Shown one piece after another: positions 1 to 9,791 of a stretch of 55,000 bases of DNA; position 1 is the first letter of the stretch; each line of letters starts with the position of its first letter. The DNA comes from Prorocentrum cordatum (lineage: Eukaryota > Sar > Dinophyceae > Prorocentrales > Prorocentraceae). The position numbers and the translations under genes are program-made. The stretch is from positions 50,298 through 105,297 of the forward strand of contig CAUYUJ010000190.1 of NCBI GenBank assembly GCA_963575745.1, in the 5' to 3' direction. The notes beneath the pieces were generated by a model that saw only the letters and a program-made list of their open reading frames with translations, was not told the origin of the DNA and ran no database searches.

Positions 1-59
1 AAACAAACTTGTTGACGCTTCGCGAATCCCCACCAGCCCATCCAGAAACGATGCCCAGA

Positions 60-1115
60 GGAATTGCCTGGATCAGGGAAGCGGGTAGCACACAGAGGAA
101 GCCATTCTGAGACATCTTGGGATATCTGGAGCCATCTTGGAGGTCATCTTTGGGCTCTCCCAGGCGCTCTTGGAGTCATCTTAATCAGTGCTCCCCCCCC
201 CCCAAGCGGCCAACGTGTGGCTAAAACCTTAGTGAAATCACTGATTTGGCATTCTCGCCGAGGCCTCTTGGAGCATCTTGGGTGCCTCTGGGGGGTCTCT
301 TGGGGCCTCTTTGGGGTCTCTTGGGGGCCTCCTGGGGGCCTCTTGGGGACCTTTTGGGGCCATCTTGGGGCCATCTTGGGACCTCTTGGGGCCTCCTGGG
401 CGCTTCTTGGGGCCATCTTGGAGGAGATCGATCAAACAAGAGGGGAGTATCAATTAGCGTCGCCCCCCAGGAGGCCAACATGGGGGCAAAACCCGTGTAC
501 AACCAATGATTTTGGCTTCCTCGCCGAGGCCGTTTTGGCATTCTCGCCGAGGCCTCTTAGAGCATCGGGTGCCTCTGGGGGGTCTCTTGGGGCCTCTTGT
601 GGGTCCCTTGGGGACCTCCTGGGGGCCTCTTAGGGGCCTCTTGGGGCCATCTTGGGGCCTCCTTGGCGCTTTTTGGGGCCATCTTGAAGGAGATGGATCA
701 AACAAGAGAGGAGCATTAATTAGCGTCCCCCCCCAGGAGGCCAAAATGGGGCCAAAACCTTTAGTACAACCAATGATTTTGGCTTCCTCGCCGAGGCCGT
801 TTTGGCATTCTCGCCGAGGCCTCTTGGAGCATCTTGAGTGCCTCTGGGGGGTTCTCTTGGGGCCTCTTGGAGGTCTCTTGGGGGCCTCCTGGGGGCCTCT
901 CCGGGGCCTCTTGGGGCCATCTTGGGGCCATCCTGGGACCTCTTGGGGCCTCCTGGGCGCTTCTTGGGGCCATCTTGGAGGAGATCTATCCAAGAAGTGC
1001 GGAGCATTAATTAATTAGCCTCGCCCCCCCCAAGGAGGCCAAAATGGGGCCAAAACCCTTGTACAATCAATGATTTTGGCTTCCTCGCCGAGGCCGCTTT
1101 GGACGCTCTGACACC
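60..1115. repeat. ~270-bp tandem repeat array, about four units
   Basis: A unit of roughly 265-290 bp recurs. Each carries a stretch rich in CTTGGGGCC, then a GAGGAGATCGATC-like segment, a C-run followed by AGGAGGCCAA, and CTCGCCGAGGCC. The CTCGCCGAGGCC landmark falls near 256, 529/545, 794/810 and 1086. The long frames across it on both strands are repeat translations, not genes. A diverged single copy lies at 38996-39230. Confidence 0.85.
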
Positions 1116-1679
1116 ACGCGGCCCCCCCCCTCCAGGTCCATGGGGAGGGGGTAGGGGGAAGGGTAAACCCCTCCCCGAAGGGGAAGAAGGAGGGGTGGAA
1201 GAGGAAGCGCCCTGAACCACCGACGTCCAGAGGGCTGGTGGGATTTGTGGAGCCAGTCTTCTCGATAGCCGAACCTGCCCTTCTGTTGCCGCAGCAATAA
1301 GCTGTGGTAACCCTGAGGAGGAGCTGCTGCACCAGCGGCGTCTCAAACCCCAGCAGAGGTCGGCGAGTGCACAGTCACAGCTTGGTTCAGTGAGCCGAGG
1401 ACGTTAGAAGTTGAAGGATCGACAATCGCACCTCGCAGCGCCACCAGCTTATGCCCTCTCTCGCCTGCCTCTCCCCCTGTCCTCTCCCCTCCTCGCCTTT
1501 CCACTCGCCTGCCCTCCTCGCTCCTCTCCTCCGCCTGTCCCGCTCAGCATCGCTCAGCCTCCTCGTCTCCCTCACTTGTTACCCTCCGACCGCCTCCGCC
1601 CCCCGCCCTCCCTCCTGCTCATGCTGCTGATCCTGTCCCAGAGATCCGGCGGCGCGATTGTTTTCGAGACGCGTGCCCC
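1116..1679. other. No gene seen; GC-rich then CT-rich spacer
   Basis: The first ~90 bases still resemble the end of the 38996-39230 repeat copy (C-run, CCAGGTCCATGGGGAGG). The remainder is unique-looking, becoming pyrimidine-rich from about 1430 to 1640. No domain or splice-supported exon was recognised. Confidence 0.5.
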
Positions 1680-1806
1680 CTGAAGACACTGAGATCACTG
1701 AAGGCGCAATATTTCGCCTTCTAAAACATCCTTCAGACAAGTTTCGTGCCTTCAGTGTTTTCTTGCCTTTGTTCAAATTTTCCCTTCAGTGGAGACTTGT
1801 CTTCAG
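1680..1806. repeat. Foldback (MITE-like) inverted repeat with CTGAAGAC ends
   Basis: The left end reads CTGAAGACACTGAGATCACT and the right end is a close reverse complement ending GTCTTCAG. Further GCCTTCAGTG/CACTGAAGGC pairs lie inside, so the segment folds on itself. No clear target duplication was found. Confidence 0.5.
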
Positions 1807-1915
1807 CGAAACTGATCCCTCGAAGGAAACACATCTGCGCAAACACAGACATTCGGATGTCCGCGGAGACCGTTCCTTTGAAGGGCCCGGCGATACCCCG
1901 GGTTGTTGGACCCGC

Positions 1916-2050
1916 CTGCCCCCCCCTCCCACAAGATAACCTGACCTTGTCGGTTGCGCAGGTACGAAGGGATTGCGCACCGTTGGTGCGCCAGGGCGTA
2001 TGCGGGGCTGCCCAATGCGGAAAGGTTAGGTTATTGGCAGCCCCCCCCCT
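1916..2050. repeat. Foldback inverted repeat with C-run/G-run ends
   Basis: Arms of about 30 bases (AAGATAACCTGACC on the left, GGTTAGGTTATT on the right) flank a small inner hairpin, TGCGCACC-GTT-GGTGCGCC. The C-runs of the two ends lie outside the arms. No target duplication was established. Confidence 0.45.
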
Positions 2051-2265
2051 CGCCAGATTCTCCGAATGTCATGATGAAGAAACAGGGGGGGGTCTGATTT
2101 TATTGGGTCTGATTTGAGCTGCCTTGCAGGATTCTGCGGGGCCTGGGCCAACGGCCGCCCCATGTCCGGGCCGATGGGGGGGGATGCCTCAGCCTGCTCG
2201 TCTGGGAGGGTTGTGCCCCCCTTCCCCTTACTGCGAAACTTGGAGTGACCTGGGCCATCGCCGAC

Positions 2266-2409
2266 CAGGGATGGACCCAAACGGTGTTTTGGCGATTCTG
2301 TGGGCCGTTTTCGCTTCGATTTCGCTTTGCGGTGATGGCGGACTGGAGACAAGACGAGGGAAAACGGAAACAAAACGAAAACGAAAAACACCGTTTAGGT
2401 TCAGCCCTG
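2266..2409. mobile_element. hAT-like MITE, copy 1, with perfect 8-bp target duplication
   Basis: A 144-bp element begins CAGGGATGGACCCAAACGG and ends with the near reverse complement finishing TCAGCCCTG. It is flanked on both sides by the same 8 bases, TCGCCGAC (2258-2265 and 2410-2417). CAGGG termini with 8-bp duplications are typical of the hAT superfamily. It is far too short to encode a transposase. A second family member lies at 34332-34459. Confidence 0.85.
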
Positions 2410-2432
2410 TCGCCGACCCTCAGAGACTCCGC

Positions 2433-2535
2433 TTAAGTCGGGCGTGTCCCCCTACAGGGGGATCGTCGACGAAAAATCAAAAATAGTCAAAACATGTGCC
2501 CAAATGGTCAAACATAGTAAGAAAATAGTCCCCAT
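2433..2535 (+). repeat. Solo end of the TTAA-flanked inverted-repeat family
   Basis: TTAAGTCGGGCGTGTCCCCC and the following bases through GACGAAAAATCAAAAATA closely match both ends of the element at 30096-32188. No matching inverted partner was found nearby, so this is a solo end or a truncated copy. Confidence 0.65.
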
Positions 2536-2545
2536 ACTTTTTTTT

Positions 2546-2690
2546 GACTATCCTCCTTCCTCCCTCCTCCCTCCCTCCTCCTCCCTCCTCCCTCCTTCCT
2601 CCTTCCTCCTTCCTCTCTCCTCCACCTCCTTCTCCTCCTTCCTCCTCCTCCTCCTCCCTCCTCCTCCTCCTCCTCCTGGGTGGGCGATGA
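2546..2690. repeat. CTC/CTCC/CTTC microsatellite
   Basis: Imperfect CTCC and CTTC runs grade into a CTC trinucleotide tract. Charged repeat frames on the minus strand across it are not considered coding. Confidence 0.9.
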
Positions 2691-2779
2691 CTCGGCATCG
2701 CTGGGACGTGTGCAGTATTCCCGGCGGGGGCCATCGAGGATCATCTTTGATTCTAGGTCTCTCAGATGGGTTCGGAGTA

Positions 2780-2940
2780 GATGAGATCGGGGAATCTCGC
2801 CGCATTGCCGATGCATCGGCGATGCGGCTCGATGTGGAGCCCTATTGTCTACACGCCAGCGTCGCCGATGCATCGCCCGTGTCGACGATGCATGGCCGAT
2901 GGATCGTCGATGCATCGCCGAGGTATCGTCGAGGCGGCGC
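2780..2940. repeat. Cluster of palindromic CGATGCATCG-like motifs
   Basis: GATGCATCG, GATGGATCG and close variants recur about eight times on both strands in about 160 bases. Related motifs (CATCGGCGATGTATCGCCGA) follow the CTC microsatellite near 43515-43540 and occur near 33700-33790. No function was recognised. Confidence 0.6.
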
Positions 2941-3149
2941 GATCCTCCAACCCCATCTACTCGGACCCCATCTGGGAGACTTCTCTTGGTCATCTTGCAA
3001 AAAAATACACGCGAAATCGAACAACTGCACGCTGAATTGATGTCCGAGCAATGGCCAGATAAGTGGGGGGGCAGCGAGGCCTGCAGAAACAGGGCCCTTT
3101 TAGGGCCCCCGTGTCGCCAACGGTCAGCGGAGGAAAAACTACCCCTGCA

Positions 3150-3275
3150 GCTACCCTTCCTCGTTTCCGCCTCCTTGGGCCTCCATGGGAGGCCCTCGTC
3201 GCCACCGCTGGATTCGCCTCGACATCCTGGTCAGAGCGCGCCCCGGGGGAGGGGTCTGCGGAGCAGCGGTCCCGC
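3150..3275 (+). repeat. Dispersed repeat, CCACCGCTGGATTCGCC family, copy 1
   Basis: A short palindrome GGGCCTCCATGGGAGGCCC is followed by CGCCACCGCTGGATTCGCCT, a CCTGGTCAGAGCGCGCCCC-like stretch and a GAGGGGTCTGCGGAG end. Matching copies lie at 38230-38325 and 43050-43165 on plus and 22955-23010 on minus. Confidence 0.75.
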
Positions 3276-3382
3276 CACCTTGTGGTTTCCCCGACGGGCA
3301 GGTGGTGCCCGTCGCGGCCGCAGGTGGCTTTCCCAAGGGGTGCGTGGCCGCCTTTCTGCGGAGTCGGATCGATCTGCGATGG

Positions 3383-3534
3383 CCCTCCTCCTCCTCCTCC
3401 TCCTCCTCCTCCTCCTCCTCCTCCTCCTCCTCCTCCTCCTCCTCCTCCTCCTCCTCCTCCTCCTCCTCCTCCTCCTCCTCCTCCCCTCCTCCTCCTCCTC
3501 CTCCTCCTCCTCCTCCTCGACCCCCTCCTCCTCC
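3383..3534. repeat. CTC trinucleotide microsatellite
   Basis: About 150 bases of nearly pure CTC repeat with small interruptions. It produces homopolymer frames of P, S or L on plus and G, E or R on minus, all artefacts of the repeat. Confidence 0.95.
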
Positions 3535-4237
3535 TCCGGGGCCCGAGGCTGGGCAGAGATGCCTGGTGTGCACGGCTTGGCCACGGCAGGACCTCGCGGG
3601 CCGGACCTGGCGAGCTGCCCGCCGCCTCGAGCCTCGTCGAGCCGCCGGACCTCTGGGAGCCTTCGGGCCGGCGGAGGGGAGCCGCTCCGAAGGAGCCGCT
3701 CGCCGACGGTGTCGCCCAAAGGGCCCTCGCCTCGCAGCCTGCAGACGCCCCTGGCAGAGGAGCCAGTGTGCTGTCCTCTGCCGAGGCTCTGACTTGCTGC
3801 CTGAGCAGAAGACAAAAGAAGGGGAGTACGCATACACATACATGTATGCATGCATACATGCGTGTATGCATACACGTGCGCACTATGTACACGCAAGCAT
3901 GTACAGGTGCATCGCAGACACATGTATGTGCATCACTTACTCATATGTGGTCCCATGCATTGACACACGCATATACGCACATCTATTCATTTCAATGTGT
4001 GTATGTATACACATTTAGGTGCACACATATGTCGTGCTCATATTCAACAGACACAGCATCACTATACATGCATATGCGTACACTTGTACATATATGCGCA
4101 TATCGCCTTCCGCACGCTCCATTAACCCTTCTTGGTGCATTATATATATTGATATATACCTCCCATGATGTTCGTACTCAATTTTGAGGCGACTTTTTTG
4201 TAAGGCTTTTCGGCCCAATTTCGAAGCGATGCTGGCC
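3535..4237. other. No gene called; GC-rich spacer then alternating purine-pyrimidine tract
   Basis: 3535-3825 is GC-rich with an open plus frame but no recognisable domain. 3825-4160 is a degenerate CATACATGTATGC-type alternating purine-pyrimidine tract, which is A+T-richer. I cannot exclude a short exon in the first part. Confidence 0.4.
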
Positions 4238-4326
4238 CCTTGCAGTACTCAAGAGCCTTCGTCTCCAACACAACACCAAATACTCAACAGGCTTCCTCCT
4301 AAATCCGAACTTGAAAATAACCTTCT
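4238..4326 (+). repeat. ~115-bp satellite array, left fragment split by the copia insertion
   Basis: The segment contains the satellite landmarks CAGTACTCAA, CTCCAACACAACACC and ACTCAACAGGC. It stops at CTTCT (4322-4326), the 5-bp duplication of the retrotransposon. The array resumes with the same CTTCT at 12826. Confidence 0.85.
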
Positions 4327-4448
4327 TGTTGAAGTTACTCCCCATCATGCTCTCTAATCTTCTGTATTCTATCTTCTTTCTCTTACTCTCACTCTGCTTT
4401 GCGCAATAGCCGTTTCAGCTTCGAGGAAAAAGGGATTTTTCTTCATCA
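4327..4448 (+). repeat. Left LTR of the copia element
   Basis: 122 bp, TG...CA ends, matching 12705-12825 except for two substitutions and a one-base indel in a T-run near the 3' end. It is short for a copia LTR. No convincing TATA motif was seen. Confidence 0.95.
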
Positions 4449-4462
4449 TGGTAGCGGAGCTC
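4449..4462 (+). promoter_or_regulatory. Primer-binding site
   Basis: TGGTAGCGGAGCTC begins at the base after the left LTR. It resembles the TGGTATCAGAGC sites of copia elements, which pair with the 3' end of initiator methionine tRNA. The primer assignment is by analogy. Confidence 0.75.
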
Positions 4463-5438
4463 TGAGAGCTCAGCTCTGCGATCCACGGCAACGAGTTCGC
4501 GGTCAGACCCGCGGACGCCACCTTGGCGCCAGCAGCGGGCGCCTACTCCGCCACCTTGGTCGCGGTCAGCCCCGCGGCCGAGGTCGCCACCACCGCCGCC
4601 GCCGCCGCCGCCTGTACCCCTTGCGGGGCGGCCTCGGCCGCCAGCGCCGCGGGAGGAGCCCAAGGAGTTCTCGGCTTTAGGCCCGGGCTTCGGACAGGCT
4701 TCGAGGAACCTCGCGGTGCAGAGGCGGATCTTGGAACATTTCCCCTCGCAGGCCGTGGTGCGGCCAGGGGCGGCCAGCTACGTGGCCAAGAAGAGGAGCC
4801 GCGGCCAGCGCCCTAGGGGAGAGCGTCGCACGCAGGAGGCCCTCCAGAGAAGAGCATTGAAAGGCTCTGTGCTCAGAAAGGTGGACAGCGGCGAAGAGCT
4901 CACGGAGGAGGAAAAGACCTTCTACCACAAGTGGGTGAGGGAGCTCCTTGACCAGGTGCCGAAGGACCTCCGCAGGGAGGCCATAGAGCACTGTGAGCGC
5001 AACAACGACCCAAGGGTGCGAGCCAGCGCTCTCTTTCGCGTGCTGAAGGTCGCCGCTGGCAACGACGACGCTTACGAGCACTACTTGACGCACGGCTGGT
5101 CCACCGCTTACGACAATGGCGATGGAGGAGGTGCTGGCGAGGCTCACAGCCATGGGGGCTCAGCTCCAAGCAGTGAGCACAGAGAACCAACAGCTGCGGG
5201 CGGACCTCGCCGCAGCAGAAGCCTCTCGGGCAGGTGCAAGCAGCGCGGCACAGACCGAGAGGAGGGAGCCAGACGACGAGGCGCGGAGGCTGGCAGCCGG
5301 GACCGTGGACACCCGGGTCCTGAACAAACCCAGGATGTTCAGCGGAAAAGAGTCCGACTGGGCTCTGTTCAGCCTCGTGTTCCGCGCGTACGTGGGGGCC
5401 ATCTCGCCGAGGATGCAGTCCCTGCTCCGGCGCGCTGA
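4455..5438 (+). CDS. Pre-gag open frame of unknown function in the copia element
   Basis: The frame is open from 4455, just after a TAG at 4452-4454, to a TGA at 5436-5438. No ATG was seen before the gag start, with a GTG at 4716. The first part is proline-rich. From about 4740 it becomes a normal-looking charged sequence (for example EKTFYHKWVRELLDQVPKDL) that does not resemble gag. It overlaps the start of gag at 5116 in another frame. It could be an extra ORF, a captured host fragment, or an N-terminal extension joined by a frame change. I do not recognise the family. Confidence 0.4.
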   Translation, partial: RSSESSALRSTATSSRSDPRTPPWRQQRAPTPPPWSRSAPRPRSPPPPPPPPPVPLAGRPRPPAPREEPKEFSALGPGFGQASRNLAVQRRILEHFPSQAVVRPGAASYVAKKRSRGQRPRGERRTQEALQRRALKGSVLRKVDSGEELTEEEKTFYHKWVRELLDQVPKDLRREAIEHCERNNDPRVRASALFRVLKVAAGNDDAYEHYLTHGWSTAYDNGDGGGAGEAHSHGGSAPSSEHREPTAAGGPRRSRSLSGRCKQRGTDREEGARRRGAEAGSRDRGHPGPEQTQDVQRKRVRLGSVQPRVPRVRGGHLAEDAVPAPAR

Positions 5439-7179
5439 GGACTTGCAGCAGTCCATAGAGCGCGGATACTTAGCCCGGGGCGACGACGCCCTGGACAAGC
5501 AGCTGTACTACATCATCACTCTGATCATAGTGGCTCTTTCTTTGGAGACGAAAAGGGGCGCGCGCCGAAATCCATTCCAGACGAAATTGAAGTTTTTCTT
5601 AGAGTTTCAGTGTGCAGGCGCGCCCTGCCGCGCGGTGGTTCCCAGACGCACTTTAGAGCGTGCTGACGTATAATGCGAGGCATTCGCATTGCACGTTGCG
5701 CATGCTATCGCGTGCAGATCACGCATGGCTTGAGCTACTTCGCAGACGCTTTCTGCCGAGGCCCTTCGAGGGCCCTCTCAGGGCCCGCCGGGGTCGCCGA
5801 GTGCCGCGAGCTTCCGGCAGCCATTGTCGACAGTTGGCAAAAGCAACGTCGCCGAAATGGTCGCCGAAAGAGCCGTCGAAAAGGCCGCCGAGATTGCCGC
5901 CGAAGGAGCCGCCGAAAGAACCGTCGGAAGGGCCGCCAGAATTGCCGCCGAAATTGCCGCCGAAATTGCCGCCGAAATCGCCGCCGAAATTGCCGCCGCA
6001 ATTGCCGCCGAAATTGCCGCCGAAATTGCCGCCGAAATTCCAGATGGTTCCGCCGAGAAAAGACCGAATTTGACCTTGGCTGTGACTCTATGCCTGTGTC
6101 TGCGGCGTCATCGCGCTTACTGAAACAGCGATTTCCCTTGCGACGGGGCAATGAAAATATCGGCGGCCGAATTTCGGCGGCGATTTCGGCGGCTGAATTC
6201 CGGCGGCTATTTTGGCGGAGTTCGCAATTATTTCGGCGGCAATTTCGGCGGCAATTTCGGCGGCAATTTCGGCGGCAAGTTCGGCGGCAAGGTCGGCGGC
6301 GATTTCGGCGGCAATTTCGGCGGCGATTTCGGCGGCAATTTCGGCGGCAATTTCGGCGGCGATTTCGGCGGCCCTTTCGGCGGCCCTCCTGGCGGCCCTT
6401 TCAAGGACCATTTCGGCGGTTTTGCTCTTGACAGCTGTCGACGAATGCTGCTGGGAGCTCGCGGCGCTCAGCTTCGGTAAAGAGTCGATGCGCGGCGACG
6501 CAGACTGACCTGACCTCAGCCCGACGATGATTGTAACATTTGTTATCTTGTGGTTTTGGCGGTGATGATGGCGACGGCCGCGGCAATGTTTGGTTCAGCA
6601 TGGATGCTCGTCAGGGGGCATTACAGGCTGGCCTACGCGCCCAGCACTGCATGCTTCCAAACAAGAAAAAATCGCCGCGCAACTCCTTCGGAATTCGGCG
6701 GCTATTTGGGGGGCCGTGGTGGCTTCAAAGGGTTGTCCTCGGTGGCTCTGATGGCGGAGGGCAACGCGCTGCTGAAGGTCAAGAAGGTGAACGAGGGGGA
6801 AGGGCTGAAGCTGTGGAGGCTCCTGGCGCAGGACTACGAGCCGAAGCAGTTCAAGAGCCGGCGGGTGGTGCAGTGCCAGGCCGTTCTCGGCTACGCCGCC
6901 GAGGACGCTGACGTCTGGGTAGTCTTAGACAAGTTTGAAGACTTAGTCAAGGAGTACGAAAACGGGTCCGGGAAGACCGTAGACGACGAAACGAAGGCTG
7001 GTGTGATTCTCCGTGCGTTAGCCAACGGAGACGCAGACCGGCGGGATCTGTCGAAACGTCTCGTTCTGAACTGCAATCGGATCGAGACGTGCGAGCAGAT
7101 CAAGCAAGAGTTGCGGGAAATCGTCGGCACGAACCAGTTTCTCGGGCGGTCTGCGGGCGGTCTGCACGCTCTTGCTTAA
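5116..7179 (+). pseudogene. copia gag, split by a foldback insertion and closed by a stop
   Basis: The frame starts at ATG 5116, with a coiled-coil-like N-terminus, then VDTRVLNKPRMFSGKESDWA, a gag segment whose W and LDKQLYYI core fit copia gag. At 5530-5537 (GTGGCTCT) it is interrupted by a 1204-bp insertion. It resumes at 6742 with the same eight bases and continues through GEGLKLWRLLAQDYEPKQF to TAA at 7177-7179. The insertion plus duplication is 1212 bases, a multiple of three, so the frame is the same on both sides, but the insert carries stops. After the TAA the same frame continues directly into the zinc knuckles, so the stop probably arose by mutation within one gag-protease frame. 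Confidence 0.8.
5538..6741. mobile_element. 1.2-kb foldback element inserted in copia gag (8-bp duplication)
   Basis: It is flanked by perfect GTGGCTCT duplications (5530-5537, 6742-6749). The left half holds many GCCGCCGAAATT units (about 5860-6045). The right half holds the reverse complement, GGCGGCAATTTC units (about 6165-6400). Outer parts also pair, for example GTCGACAGTTGGCAAAAGC near 5827 against the complement of GCTCTTGACAGCTGTCGAC near 6424. Nearly the whole insert is therefore one long imperfect palindrome centred near 6110. Its ends do not match the CAGGG type found elsewhere in the window. No transposase is present. The open frames inside it are translations of the repeat. Confidence 0.85.
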
Positions 7180-7872
7180 GGGAGCCCGAAGGGGGGCGGA
7201 CGAGGACAGGCTGGCGGGAAGGGCGGCGACGGTAAGTTGCAGCTTGCCATCAAGTTTTCGGGCGACTGTTGGGCTTGCGGCAAAACCGGCCACAGGGCCA
7301 GCGAGTGCCGGAGCAGCCCGGCAGCCAAGGCCAAGGCGAAACCAGCTGGGAAGGCAAAACCGAAGGCGGCAGCCAAGCGTTTTGCTGGGAACTTTTCGGG
7401 AAACTGCGACTACTGCGGCAAACCAGGCCACAAGGCCGCAGACTGCCACAAGAAGCACGCGGACGCCGCAGGAGCAACTAGGACAGGCACCGGGGAGCCG
7501 AGCGAGAAACGCACTCGAGCAGAGATTTCCCATCTAGAACAGCAGCTGGCGGCGCTTTCGCTGAAGGTGCAGGGCCTTTCTGGGTCGTCATCCGGGGCGG
7601 CGGGGCCTTCGGAGGTGGGGGGTCTTGGGATCTCGGCAATCGAGGCTGGCGAGGTTTCTGCTGTGTCGTACTCGCGGTCAGACCCGCGGGTTACGATTGG
7701 TCTCGACAGTGGCGCGGAGATAACCGTCTGGCCCCCAGAGCTGGTCCCAGAAGTCCCAACCAAGGACTCCCCAGAGTCCCGCCGCGGCGTGAAGTATTAC
7801 GGCCCTGGGGACACCGTCGCGCCGTCCTTGCCGAACCTCGGGAAGAGGGTGTACGAGTTAGACATTGGCTAA
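7180..7872 (+). CDS. copia zinc-knuckle and aspartic protease segment
   Basis: In the same frame as gag, after its TAA. Two perfect CX2CX4HX4C knuckles are visible: CWACGKTGHRASEC (7267-7308) and CDYCGKPGHKAADC (7405-7446). A coiled-coil-like stretch follows, then the protease active-site motif GLDSGAEITVW near 7700. The frame ends at TAA 7870-7872. In the intact polyprotein this part binds the element RNA and cuts the polyprotein. Here it is separated from gag by one stop and from integrase by further stops. Confidence 0.8.
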   Translation, partial: GSPKGGGRGQAGGKGGDGKLQLAIKFSGDCWACGKTGHRASECRSSPAAKAKAKPAGKAKPKAAAKRFAGNFSGNCDYCGKPGHKAADCHKKHADAAGATRTGTGEPSEKRTRAEISHLEQQLAALSLKVQGLSGSSSGAAGPSEVGGLGISAIEAGEVSAVSYSRSDPRVTIGLDSGAEITVWPPELVPEVPTKDSPESRRGVKYYGPGDTVAPSLPNLGKRVYELDIG

Positions 7873-8328
7873 TGTTCACATCGTCCCAGTCCGCAAACCT
7901 TTGTTAGCACTGTGTGATTGAGAAGATCACGGTCACGATGTTTTCTTCGTCGACGGTCGTCGGTGGGCTCGTCGCAGGGAGTCGGGCGAAGTCTTGGAGA
8001 TGCAGCGTAGAGGGGGCAGGTATGAGCTCGACGCAAGAGTCATCCTGCCGTCAAACTGAGACGGGCTGGCCTGGCCGTGAGTCCCGTGGAGGAGGCAAGC
8101 TCAGGTGCTCCAACGGTCGCGGGTAGCTCCGCGGCCCCTCCGGCAGCACTAGCAGCGGGGCCTCATGTTTCACAGTCAGTTTCACCAGGTGGCTCGGCGG
8201 ACGGCCCCGCGAGCGCGCCTGTGCCGGCCGCAGGGCCGAGGTCGCCAGCGGGCAGCCCCGCGGGCCAAGGAGGGGATGGCGGCGCTCATCTCCAGTCTCA
8301 CATGGCCAACGCTGGAGGCGGGGTCATT
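7873..8328 (+). other. Decayed linker between copia protease and integrase
   Basis: Short frames with stops, then an alanine/proline/serine-rich stretch (8077-8320) leading into the integrase. No separate domain was seen. Confidence 0.5.
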
Positions 8329-9698
8329 CGAGCTCTCCCCTCCCCAAGTCTTCCTTCGGCGGAGGAGATTGCAAGGCGTAATGTTGATCATTGTCCTTAC
8401 CAGAGTTGGTGTAGATCGTGCGTGGCTGGTTGTGGGAAGGCAGACAGTCATTTTAGGCGGGAGAGCGACGATCTGAAATACCTTGTGTCTCTTGTGATTA
8501 CTGTTTCATGGGGGAGTCGGTGGAGGAGGAGAGGATGTGTGATCGATGTTTACCTATAATTGTACATAAGTTTTTCCAGGATAGGTGGTTGACGTCACAT
8601 GTTGTGAGGCGCAAAGGAGTAGATGAATGGGCCGTCAAAGTCACGGCGCACGACCTGGAACAGAGTGGTCTGCAGCACTTCATCTACAAGTCAGACGGCG
8701 AAAACGCCATCAAGGCGCTCAAGACCGCAGCCGTCAAAGAACTTCGATCCAAATGTGGGGGGGCCATCACAGTTAAGATGGAGGAGAGTGGGGCTGGGGA
8801 GTCTCAACAAAATGGTGTGGTGGAGAGGGCCATCTGGGAGGTAGAGTCCAGAACCTGGACTCCTGGTCCATGCGGCCCAGGAGTTCCATGGAGTAAAACT
8901 TCCATTGGCTCATCCTGTCCGTGTTTGGGCATTGGAGTACGCCTCGCAGGTCATCGACAGAGGTCAGAAGGCTCTGAAAGATGGCCGTGCCGCGTACGAG
9001 CTGAGGAAAGGCAGACCGTGCCGTCGCAAACTTCCAGCCTTTGCAGAAGCAGTGATGTTTCTGAGAGTAGCAGAGAAGCGGCAGAGGCGCAAATTCGCAG
9101 ACCGATGGGAGACCTTGGACTGGTAGAGCGCTCAAACATGGTGTTGATCGGGGCGCCACAGGGTGTCCGGAAGGTGAACTGCGTCAAGAGATTGCCGCCG
9201 GTCCAGGCTAAAGACCCGGAGCTGGTGAAGGCCATCAGGGGGTATCCGTGGAGCCACTCCGAGGGTGTCGACACGGAGGGGCCGGGGGGCGCACCCGTGA
9301 TGGCGGCGACGGAACCAGTCGTGCCTGAGTCGGAATTACCACCACACCTGCCGCCGCCACCAGCGGCACCTTGGGCCCCGAGGCGCGTATACATCCGAAG
9401 AGATGTAGAACTTGCCCGTTTTGGGTGCACAGACGGGTGCCAAGGATGCCTAGCAGCAGCTTTTGGTCACAAGCCGAGGGCGCACACACAAGAGTGTAGG
9501 AAAAGGATCGAAGACGCCATGGCTCAAGATACCGAGCTTGGCGTCCGTCTGGAGGGGGCGGGGGCGCACAGGGAGGCAGCGGGCGTCCCGGGGGCGCGAG
9601 CAGCGCCAGGGGGGACCCTGGAGCCTGGAGAGGTTTTGGGGCCAGACAGCACAACGGAGGAGCCTTCGCGGGAAGCCCCGCGGACGGCGCATAGGTAG
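8329..9698 (+). pseudogene. copia integrase, frameshifted
   Basis: The N-terminal zinc-binding region (DHCPYQSWCRSC, near 8390) is in one frame to about 8470. The catalytic core continues in another frame (8463-8850): the first acidic residue in CDYCFMG, the second in YKSDGENAI (near 8690) and the glutamate in QNGVVERAI (near 8811). A middle piece (8850-9125, ending RRKFADRWETLDW) is in a third frame. A tail then returns to the second frame and holds GCTDGCQGC (near 9426). That cysteine motif recurs, as I recall it, in dinoflagellate copia elements. The DDE residues are intact but the frame is broken at least three times. Confidence 0.75.
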
Positions 9699-9791
9699 GG
9701 GCAGGGGGAACCTTCGCGGGAAGCACCGCGGACAGCACCGTGGGAGGAGCAGGGAGGTATTGATTCGCAGCAGCCGAAGCGGCTCATCAAT

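Noticed and set aside
3063-4187. Frames of 230-370 codons on both strands
   Set aside because: Mostly homopolymer translation of the CTC microsatellite and the alternating purine-pyrimidine tract; no domain.
5824-6508. Alanine/isoleucine/glutamate-rich frames in the gag insertion
   Set aside because: Translation of GCCGCCGAAATT units in a foldback; the same pattern appears on both strands.
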